Of a stretch of DNA of 9,268 nucleotides, positions 1 to 4,744 are shown one piece after another. Within the stretch, counting starts at the first letter, position 1. Every line of letters starts with the position of its first letter. The notes below the pieces were generated by a model that saw only the letters and a list, made by a program, of their open reading frames with translations, made no database searches and was not told where the DNA came from. Source of the DNA: Spirochaetota bacterium (GTDB taxonomy: Bacteria; Spirochaetota; Spirochaetia; DSM-27196; PWMO01); assembly GCA_009908925.1 (NCBI GenBank), contig JAAAOH010000149.1, forward strand, positions 1 to 9,268. Reading direction: 5' to 3'. A program made the position numbers and the translations under genes.

Positions 1-894
1 CATGTGCTCGAGGACCTGCCCCGCCATCAGACAGGGGAGCGGAAGATCGGCCACCCGTGCCGCCACACGGTGAGCGGCCCGCGCCATCTCCGCAAGCCCC
101 ACCTCGGCACCGAGGTCTCCGCGGCAAAGCCATAACCCGTCGGCGGAGGAGGAGATGTTGTCGATATCGGCCACGGCGCTCGCGCGTTCGAGCTTTGCCG
201 TGAGGCGCACCTCTCTGCCGGCCTGGGCGCGGTAGGCCGCCATCTCCCTTCCGTCCCGTACGTAAGAAATCGCGATCTCCACACCCGGGAATCGGTGCGC
301 CTGCCTGAGAATCCGTCGATCCTTCTCGCTCAAAGATTCCCGGCGGAAATCCGTCCTGGCGAGAGTGAGCCCCTTGGCCGCGGCAACCGGCCCGCCCGTG
401 GTTACGCGCGCGCGGGCTCGTCCCGCCGCTTCGTCGAGGTCTTCGATCTCCAGATGAACCCGGGCGTCGTTTACGAGGATGCGCCCGTCGCTGCGGGCAG
501 CCGCAGTAAAGAAATCCTCGTGCGGGACAGGCAGGACGAGCTCCGTCCCCCGCCCCCGGGATCCGCCGGCAGGCGCCGGCGTGGCATCGCCCCCGTCGCC
601 ACGCGCGAGTACCACCACCTCGCCCGCGCCGAGGTGCCGGTCCGCCACCCGGCCGAGGCGCCACTTGCTTCCCTGCAGATCGAGCACCACCGGCACTGCC
701 GCACCCATCGCCGTCGAGAAAGCTGCGAGGCGCTCGAGCCAACCGCTGAGCTCGTCGACATCGAGGTGGGAGGTGTTCAGGCGGAAGCTGGTTGCGCCGG
801 CCTCCACGAGAGCCCGCCAGGAATCGGGCGAGGCGGTGGCCGGCCCCAGCGTGGCGACGATTTCGTATCCCTGTGCAAAGCGGTCGGTCGGCAT
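1..894 (-). CDS. pyk: Pyruvate kinase-like protein, N-terminal 298 residues (runs off the left edge)
   Basis: Pyruvate kinase moves phosphate from phosphoenolpyruvate to ADP in the last step of glycolysis. I read 298 codons without a stop from the ATG at 894 down to base 1, so the 3' end lies outside the window. The family order is visible: barrel start with ATLGPAT (residues 14-20), RLNTSH (38-43, the K+ and phosphate site), LDLQGSKWR (71-79), a B-domain-like insert (about 80-175), LSEKD (188-192), SYVR (210-213), the catalytic lysine and metal-binding Glu in AKLE (233-236), RGDLGAEV (258-265) and AGQVLEHM (291-298). In typical pyruvate kinases the last motif is ATQMLESM, so the conserved Thr is Gly292 here. 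Residues 99-118 are a Gly/Pro-rich stretch inside the B domain. No Shine-Dalgarno precedes the ATG, but TAGGCT lies 7 bases upstream. It is transcribed away from its neighbour at 1009. The family call is firm. Whether it is a catalytically normal enzyme or a divergent paralogue is open. Confidence 0.88.
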   Translation of the reverse strand, partial: MPTDRFAQGYEIVATLGPATASPDSWRALVEAGATSFRLNTSHLDVDELSGWLERLAAFSTAMGAAVPVVLDLQGSKWRLGRVADRHLGAGEVVVLARGDGGDATPAPAGGSRGRGTELVLPVPHEDFFTAAARSDGRILVNDARVHLEIEDLDEAAGRARARVTTGGPVAAAKGLTLARTDFRRESLSEKDRRILRQAHRFPGVEIAISYVRDGREMAAYRAQAGREVRLTAKLERASAVADIDNISSSADGLWLCRGDLGAEVGLAEMARAAHRVAARVADLPLPCLMAGQVLEHM

Positions 895-901
895 GTGTGC
901 G

Positions 902-907
902 AGCCTA
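902..907 (-). promoter_or_regulatory. Possible -10 element (TAGGCT) for the pyruvate kinase-like gene
   Basis: TAGGCT ends exactly 7 bases before the ATG at 894 on the minus strand. It fits TANNNT. No convincing -35 was found 16-18 bases upstream, and there is no Shine-Dalgarno. The call rests mainly on the same arrangement recurring at other genes in the window. Confidence 0.3.
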
Positions 908-971
908 CCGTGAATCCGGCCGACGTATCTACAACCGTGTTGCCGCACCATTGTGTTGTCGCCGGATTCTA

Positions 972-1001
972 TTGCCGCAGCGCGCGGGCGGGCGGTATTC
1001 T
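972..1001 (+). promoter_or_regulatory. Probable promoter of the YpdA-like gene, possibly leaderless
   Basis: TTGCCG (972-977), an 18-base spacer and TATTCT (996-1001) resemble -35 and -10 boxes, each matching the sigma-70 consensus at four of six positions. The ATG is 7 bases after the -10 box, behind a run of C that cannot act as a Shine-Dalgarno. Transcription would therefore start at or next to the start codon. The 114-base gap (895-1008) between the two divergent genes shows nothing else I can name. Confidence 0.45.
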
Positions 1002-1008
1002 TCCCCCC

Positions 1009-2097
1009 ATGCATCACGAGGTCATCATTGTGGGCGCAGGGCCCATCGGACTGGAGATCGGCGCGGCGCTGGAGCGACTCGGCCGGGATTACATCATTCT
1101 GGAGCGGGGGCAGCTGGCACAGACGATCGTCGACTGGCCTCCCATGAGCCGCTTCTTCAGCTCGCCCGAGCGGATGGCAATCGCAGGGGTACCCTTCCAC
1201 ACGCTTCACCAGCAGCTTGCCCCGAAGGAAGAGTACCTCGCCTATCTCCGCACGGTCGCCGAGGTCTTCGACCTTCGCCTGCATCTCTACGAGACGGTGC
1301 ATCGCGCGGAGCGACGACCGGAAGGCGGCTTTTCCATCGAGTCTGCGCGCACGTACGCGCCGGACGCCACCTGCAGCTACACCTGTGACCATCTCGTGCT
1401 TGCAACCGGAGACATGGCATCGCCGAACCGCCTCGGGATCCCCGGCGAGGACCTTCCCCACGTCTCGCACTTCTTCGAGGATCCGCACCGGTACTTCCGC
1501 CAGCGACTGCTCGTGGTGGGCGGGCGAAACTCGGCAGTGGAGGCCGCCATCCGGGCCTGGCGCGCCGGCGCGGAGGTAGTACTGAGCTACCGCAGGGCCT
1601 CCTTCGACAGCGAGCGCCTCTACTCCAGGCACCACCTCGAGATAACGCTTCTCGCCGGCAAGGGCCGCATCGAGACCCACCTGCAAACCGTTCCCACGAC
1701 CATCGTGCCGGGAGGCGCAACTCTTGCAGAGGTTGACGAGGAACTCCGGCCCACCGGGACCGTCAGGGAGATTGCGGCAGATTTTGTCTTTCTTGCCACC
1801 GGCTACAGAGAGGACTACTCCCTGCTGCACGAGCTTGGCGCCCGCTTCGACGGCACCCCGGCCCTTCCCGTCCTCGACAATGAGAGCATGGAGACAAGTG
1901 TTGCCGGGCTCTACGTTGCGGGAACCGCGATCGGCCACAAGCGCGACGGCTACACGACATTCGTGGGCACCTCACACAACCACGCCCGACAGATCGTCTC
2001 GCGCATCACCGGTGATCTCGCCCCCGATGAGGTCGTTTCGGGCACCGTGCCACGCCGGTACTACCCGTTCACGAGCAAGGATATCCAGCCCGAGTGA
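1009..2097 (+). CDS. YpdA-family FAD/NAD(P)H-dependent oxidoreductase
   Basis: A 362-residue flavoprotein reductase. An N-terminal dinucleotide fold is shown by VGAGPIG (residues 8-14) ending in an acidic ILE turn (30-32). A second Rossmann fold has VVGGRNSA (169-176) followed by a YRR turn. The C-terminal AGTAIG (304-309) is the usual FAD contact. The segment DWPPMSRFFSSPERM (42-56) and the following GVPF match the YpdA (bacillithiol disulfide reductase) family closely. In characterised YpdA proteins the first glycine motif is GGGPCG with a redox-active Cys; here the residue is Ile13, so the best-studied reaction, reduction of bacillithiol disulfide, may not apply. Flavin-containing monooxygenase-like or other disulfide reductase roles remain possible. 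The reading frame is open back to about 295, but the upstream part lies opposite the pyruvate kinase gene and the Rossmann motif sits right after the ATG at 1009, so that start is chosen. The gene is probably monocistronic and converges on the small gene ending at 2107. Confidence 0.83.
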   Translation: MHHEVIIVGAGPIGLEIGAALERLGRDYIILERGQLAQTIVDWPPMSRFFSSPERMAIAGVPFHTLHQQLAPKEEYLAYLRTVAEVFDLRLHLYETVHRAERRPEGGFSIESARTYAPDATCSYTCDHLVLATGDMASPNRLGIPGEDLPHVSHFFEDPHRYFRQRLLVVGGRNSAVEAAIRAWRAGAEVVLSYRRASFDSERLYSRHHLEITLLAGKGRIETHLQTVPTTIVPGGATLAEVDEELRPTGTVREIAADFVFLATGYREDYSLLHELGARFDGTPALPVLDNESMETSVAGLYVAGTAIGHKRDGYTTFVGTSHNHARQIVSRITGDLAPDEVVSGTVPRRYYPFTSKDIQPE

Positions 2098-2106
2098 TCA
2101 CCTCTC

Positions 2107-2493
2107 TCACTCAGCCGCCTCGGTTCCCTCCACGAGCTCACCACCGTTGATTTCCGCGCCGCTGAAACGGCGCTTCTCATCGAAGCGAAAAATCGCGTCG
2201 GCGCGCCCGAGGGTGCGAGGTCCGGTGATAACCTTGCGGGAGAAATACCCGCCGTTCTTGTAGTCCGGCACGAGCTCCTGGCGTGGGATGAGACGGATCT
2301 CCACGACCTCGCCGGTTTGAGTGAGACGTACGTAGAAGTACAGACCTTCATCGCCCTTGTGACGACCACGAGCGGGTTTCACGCTTCCGCCGGCCTCACG
2401 TGCGCCGCCGTCAGCCCCGTCTCCGCCGTTCGAACGATCGGGTATCGAACCACCACCGAAGAGCTTGCGTGCGAGATCACCAATGAGTCCCAT
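2107..2493 (-). CDS. Small hypothetical protein, 128 aa, with a conserved C-terminal YFYVR domain
   Basis: The protein starts MGLIGDLARKLFGG, a short amphipathic helix, followed by a low-complexity Gly/Asp/Ser-rich linker (residues 14-47). A compact, mostly beta domain occupies about 50-122, with LYFYVR (51-56), GEVVEIRL (61-68), YFSRKVITG (83-91) and IFRFDEKRR (101-109), ending in GGEL. From memory this resembles a group of small bacterial proteins in which the YFYVR strand is followed by a Cys-x-x-Cys pair. Here that position reads LTQTG and the protein contains no cysteine. I know no function for it. The ATG at 2493 has a strong purine-rich Shine-Dalgarno 8 bases upstream; the frame is open further, to 2598, but that part would overlap the divergent gene's start. 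Its stop is 9 bases from the convergent stop at 2097. Confidence 0.7.
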   Translation of the reverse strand: MGLIGDLARKLFGGGSIPDRSNGGDGADGGAREAGGSVKPARGRHKGDEGLYFYVRLTQTGEVVEIRLIPRQELVPDYKNGGYFSRKVITGPRTLGRADAIFRFDEKRRFSGAEINGGELVEGTEAAE

Positions 2494-2501
2494 GCTGTTT
2501 T

Positions 2502-2511
2502 CCCCCTCTCC
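2502..2511 (-). promoter_or_regulatory. Strong Shine-Dalgarno deciding the start at 2493
   Basis: On the minus strand a purine tract, GAGAGGGGG, ends 8 bases before the ATG at 2493. The alternative in-frame ATG at 2598 is contradicted by the divergent gene there, so this site fixes the 128-residue form. Confidence 0.7.
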
Positions 2512-2515
2512 CCCA

Positions 2516-2544
2516 ACGATTGACCGCAACCGGCCTCCTGTCAA
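2516..2544 (-). promoter_or_regulatory. Possible promoter of the small hypothetical gene
   Basis: On the minus strand TTGACA (2544-2539) is a perfect -35 box. A 17-base spacer leads to AATCGT (2521-2516), a poor -10 with three of six matches. The predicted start would leave a leader of only about 15-20 bases, just enough to hold the Shine-Dalgarno. Confidence 0.3.
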
Positions 2545-2583
2545 CACCGGGCGGTGGTGTTTCCTCGTAGCACTGATCTCTGT

Positions 2584-2589
2584 TACCTT
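2584..2589 (+). promoter_or_regulatory. Possible extended -10 (TGtTACCTT) of nnrE, leaderless arrangement
   Basis: TACCTT, preceded by TG one base upstream (2581-2582), lies 7 bases before the ATG at 2597. The intervening CTTCTCC is pyrimidine-rich and cannot serve as a Shine-Dalgarno. A -35 at about 2560-2566 (TTTCCTC) is weak. The extended -10 could compensate for that. Confidence 0.35.
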
Positions 2590-2596
2590 CTTCTCC

Positions 2597-3376
2597 ATGT
2601 CGTTACCCGGAGCCTATCGTACAGAGGACGGCGTCATCGTCCCCGCAATTACTACAGAAGAGATGCGCGAGCTCGACGCGATCGCAACCGGGGAAACCGG
2701 TCCGAATCTTTTTCAGATGATGGAGAACGCGGGTCGTAGCCTGGCCGACGTGGTTATCGCCGAACTGCGGGGCAGCGACAGTTCCCCCTCAGTGGTCGTA
2801 CTTGCGGGCACCGGGGGCAACGGCGGCGGCGGGATGTGCGCAGCGCGGCACCTCGCTAATCGTGGTCTCGACGTGACACTCTGTGTCAGTCACCCGGAGC
2901 GGCTGCAGGGGGTTCCTGAGGCCCAGCGACTCATCTACGGTCACACCAGCGGCGCTGCGGTGGACACGGCCCATCTCGCATCCCTGCAGGCCGAGGTCGT
3001 CGTCGACGCGTTGATCGGCTACAGCCTCGAGGACGCGCCGAAAGCTGAAGTTCGCGACATGATCAACTGGGCGGTCGATCAGCGCGCCCGCTTCGGCGCG
3101 CGGGTCGTGTCTCTCGATCTCCCCTCGGGCGTTGACGCCACCACCGGCGAGGCCCCGGGTGCGCACATCTGCGCGGACACCACGCTCACCCTGGCGCTTC
3201 CAAAAACGGGTCTCCATCCGAGCGGCGAGCTCGCGCGTTCCTGCGCGGGCGCGGTCAGGCTCGGCGACATCGGCCTGCCCTCCGGTCTCTACGCTCGCTT
3301 CGGCAGTCCGATTCCCTTCCGCACCTCCTTCGTGGTCGACCTCGAGCCCCTCGGTGCAAACCGCTCCGCCTCTTGA
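2597..3376 (+). CDS. nnrE: NAD(P)H-hydrate epimerase (YjeF N-terminal domain protein)
   Basis: NAD(P)H-hydrate epimerase interconverts the R and S forms of hydrated NAD(P)H so that the dehydratase NnrD can repair them. The 259-residue protein is one YjeF_N domain: TTEEMRELD (residues 19-27), MMENAGR (41-47), the glycine-rich loop GTGGNGGGGM (71-80), DALIGYSL (137-144), SLDLPSGVDATTG (172-184, containing the catalytic Asp), and ALPKTGL (200-206). The usual loop reads GxGNNGGDG; here the first Asn and the Asp are both Gly. I recall a similar loop in some other bacterial homologues, so this may be a subfamily trait. The C-terminal ADP-dependent dehydratase domain of bifunctional bacterial proteins is absent, so NnrD must be elsewhere. 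The ATG at 2597 leaves about 15 residues before the first conserved motif and has no Shine-Dalgarno. The stop codon overlaps the -35 box of the downstream thiamine operon. Confidence 0.85.
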   Translation: MSLPGAYRTEDGVIVPAITTEEMRELDAIATGETGPNLFQMMENAGRSLADVVIAELRGSDSSPSVVVLAGTGGNGGGGMCAARHLANRGLDVTLCVSHPERLQGVPEAQRLIYGHTSGAAVDTAHLASLQAEVVVDALIGYSLEDAPKAEVRDMINWAVDQRARFGARVVSLDLPSGVDATTGEAPGAHICADTTLTLALPKTGLHPSGELARSCAGAVRLGDIGLPSGLYARFGSPIPFRTSFVVDLEPLGANRSAS

Positions 3377-3401
3377 CGCGGGCGCACGCGCGCGATACGT
3401 T
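3373..3401 (+). promoter_or_regulatory. Promoter of the TPP-riboswitch thiamine transport operon
   Basis: TTGACG (3373-3378; five of six matches to TTGACA), a spacer of exactly 17 bases and TACGTT (3396-3401) form a plausible promoter. The -35 box contains the stop codon of nnrE (3374-3376). Transcription is expected near A3408, immediately before the conserved GGGGTGCC of the riboswitch. The thiamine genes are thus uncoupled from nnrE apart from possible read-through. Confidence 0.6.
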
Positions 3402-3404
3402 TAC

Positions 3405-3480
3405 ACCATAGGGGTGCCGATCAGGCTGAGATCATACCCGTTGAACCTGAACTGGGTAATGCCAGCGGAGGGAGTTCACG
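3405..3480 (+). promoter_or_regulatory. TPP riboswitch (THI element)
   Basis: The conserved aptamer blocks appear in order and at normal spacing: GGGGTGCC (3411-3418), a short P3 formed by GCC and GGC around a five-base loop, CTGAGA (3426-3431), ACCC (3436-3439), TTGAACCTGA (3441-3450), GGGTAATGCCAGCG (3454-3467) and AGGGA (3469-3473). It binds thiamine pyrophosphate and should switch off the downstream thiamine-binding and transport genes when TPP is plentiful. The outer ends are uncertain because the closing P1 helix is weak: only two or three pairs form directly next to the core. The aptamer core is unmistakable. Confidence 0.95.
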
Positions 3481-3516
3481 AGATCCATTCCTGCCCAATG
3501 AGCTCAGCCTCTTCGA

Positions 3517-3545
3517 GACCCCGCATATACGTCGTTATGGGGGTT
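3517..3545 (+). promoter_or_regulatory. Hairpin sequestering the Shine-Dalgarno (riboswitch expression platform)
   Basis: GACCCC-g-CAT (3517-3526, one bulged G) can pair with ATGGGGGTT (3537-3545). This gives about nine pairs, plus A3527-T3536, around a loop of roughly 8-10 bases. The right arm contains GGGGG (3539-3543), the Shine-Dalgarno 6 bases before the ATG at 3550. There is no U-run after the stem, so this points to control of translation rather than a transcription terminator. Confidence 0.6.
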
Positions 3546-3549
3546 ATTC

Positions 3550-3933
3550 ATGTCCACGCGAACACGAAATGTCTCGGTGCAGGTGCTGCCGCTCACCGAT
3601 GACGCCCTGCCCGTAGTCGATCGGGCAATACGGGTCATACAGGATAGCGGCGTGCGCTATGAGGTCGGACCGCTCGAGACCACCCTCGAAGGAGAGGACC
3701 TCGATGAGCTCCTCGAGGTTGCGAAGGCCGCGCACCGGGCCTGCTTCGAGAGCGATGTCGAGAACGTCGTCACCGTGATAAAAATCGCGGACTCCGTTCA
3801 CGGAACGACCATGGACGGGAAGACGGGCAAGTACCGCGGCGGCGACAGCGGCCGCGGGGCCGGCGGCGGCAACAGCAGCGGGTCCGGCGGCGCCGGCGGG
3901 TCCGCCGGGTCCGGCGACGGAGACGCGAGTTGA
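3550..3933 (+). CDS. MTH1187/YkoF-like thiamine-binding protein with a Gly/Ser tail
   Basis: The first 96 residues form the small thiamine-binding fold of the MTH1187/YkoF (DUF77) family: a first strand NVSVQVLPL (7-15), a helix around PVVDRAIRVI (21-30), GVRYEVGPLETTLEG (34-48), a helix DLDELLEVAKAAHRAC (50-65), the strand VVTVIKIA (73-80), and the typical end GKTGKY (90-95). Family members bind thiamine or its pieces in the cytoplasm and often accompany thiamine transporters. Here it is the first gene after the TPP riboswitch and overlaps the permease gene, so a role in thiamine or precursor uptake is very likely. Members usually end near the GKY motif at about 95-100 residues. This one adds 31 residues (97-127), almost all Gly, Ser, Asp and Ala, encoded by a GC-rich repeat. 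The Shine-Dalgarno GGGGG is 6 bases before the ATG and lies within the sequestering hairpin. Confidence 0.85.
   Translation: MSTRTRNVSVQVLPLTDDALPVVDRAIRVIQDSGVRYEVGPLETTLEGEDLDELLEVAKAAHRACFESDVENVVTVIKIADSVHGTTMDGKTGKYRGGDSGRGAGGGNSSGSGGAGGSAGSGDGDAS
3880..3913 (+). repeat. Short GC-rich repeat encoding the Gly/Ser tail
   Basis: GGGTCCG occurs at 3880-3886, 3898-3904 and 3907-3913, spaced 18 and 9 bases apart. That suggests a 9-base unit, in frame with the upstream gene and coding for Gly/Ser/Ala triplets. The surrounding 3836-3915 is also nearly pure G/C. Such tracts can vary in length by slippage, and multiples of 9 would keep the frame. Confidence 0.55.
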
Positions 3934-4715
3934 ACCTCCGAACCATCGTGCCCCCGGCGACCGTCATCGTCGGGGCAATCGCGGCCTGGCAGCTCATCGT
4001 GGTCGCAAGCGGGCTGCCCCCCTTCATACTCCCGTCTCCGGCGCAGGTCATCGCGGCCGGCGTGGATACATGGGGGGTGCTCGGCCCGGCGATTCTCACG
4101 ACCCTCTTCGAGACACTTCTCGGTCTCAGTATTGCCGTCGTTCTCGGGGTTGCCTTCGCGGGGGCCATGGACCTGGTTCCGCTCCTGCGCCGGGCGATCT
4201 ACCCCCTACTCGTGGCCTCACAGACGGTACAGATTCTCGCGGTTGCACCGCTGCTCATCATATGGTTCGGTTTCGGGCTGACACCCAATATCATGGTGGT
4301 GGTGCTGTTCACCTTCTTCCCCATGACGGTGTCGACGGTGGACGGACTGACCTCGGCCGACCCCGACTACATCGGCCTGCTTCGCTCGATGCGCGCCACG
4401 CGCAGGCAGATCTGGCGGACCGTACGACTGCCGGCGGCACTGCCCTCCTTCTTCAGCGGGCTGCGACTCTCGGTGACCTACAGCGTCGTGGCGGCAACTA
4501 TCGGTGAGTGGGTCGGCGGCTCGGGCGGTCTCGGGCTCTACATGCTGCGCTCCAAGAACGCACTGCAGACCGATCAGGTCTTCATTGCCATGCTCATTAC
4601 AACGCTTCTGAGCATCGGACTGTTCCTTCTGGTATTCGCTATCGAACACCTGGCCCTCCCCTGGTACTACACCGCCCGCAGGCGCGAGCAGTGGGAGGAG
4701 CAGGGAATCTATTGA
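3930..4715 (+). CDS. thiX: ABC transporter permease for a thiamine precursor (ThiX type)
   Basis: A 261-residue inner-membrane permease of the binding-protein-dependent (SsuC/TauC-like) family. About six hydrophobic segments are visible: 7-28, 51-75, 86-112, 117-140, around 180-200, and 218-240. A cytoplasmic EAA-type loop lies at about 149-172 (RSMRATRRQIWRTVRLPAALP), where the ATPase docks. Upstream is a thiamine-binding protein under a TPP riboswitch, and downstream are a THI5-like binding protein and an ATPase, so it should carry a thiamine pyrimidine moiety (HMP or a formylated precursor) rather than sulfonates. The start is TTG at 3930, overlapping the previous stop by four bases (TTGA). 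GGAG at 3919-3922 stands 7 bases before it, which supports this over the GTG six codons later. Translational coupling to the preceding gene is likely. Confidence 0.87.
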   Translation: MNLRTIVPPATVIVGAIAAWQLIVVASGLPPFILPSPAQVIAAGVDTWGVLGPAILTTLFETLLGLSIAVVLGVAFAGAMDLVPLLRRAIYPLLVASQTVQILAVAPLLIIWFGFGLTPNIMVVVLFTFFPMTVSTVDGLTSADPDYIGLLRSMRATRRQIWRTVRLPAALPSFFSGLRLSVTYSVVAATIGEWVGGSGGLGLYMLRSKNALQTDQVFIAMLITTLLSIGLFLLVFAIEHLALPWYYTARRREQWEEQGIY

Positions 4716-4733
4716 TGCATACACAACAACTGT

Positions 4734-4738
4734 GGAGG
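4734..4738 (+). promoter_or_regulatory. Shine-Dalgarno GGAGG of thiY
   Basis: A full GGAGG 6 bases before the ATG at 4745, in a 29-base gap after the permease stop. It is the strongest ribosome-binding site of the operon, as expected for a binding protein needed in excess over the membrane parts. Confidence 0.75.
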
Positions 4739-4744
4739 TAGATT

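Noticed and set aside
295..1008. In-frame open extension of the YpdA-like gene on the plus strand (about 238 codons)
   Set aside because: It lies opposite the pyruvate kinase-like gene, its translation is Arg/Pro/Ala-rich without motifs, and the Rossmann motif begins directly after the ATG at 1009.
2092..2112. GAGTGA and TCACTC inverted repeat around the two convergent stop codons as a terminator
   Set aside because: It is only six pairs, not GC-rich and without T-runs on either strand; it largely reflects the two TGA stops facing each other.
2465..2596. Upstream extension of nnrE
   Set aside because: It overlaps the divergent small gene and its strong Shine-Dalgarno. Homology starts only after 2597.
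3498..3602. Small reading frame between riboswitch and first operon gene, overlapping that gene
   Set aside because: It has no Shine-Dalgarno, its sequence is explained by the sequestering hairpin and the overlapping gene, and the product has no recognisable features.
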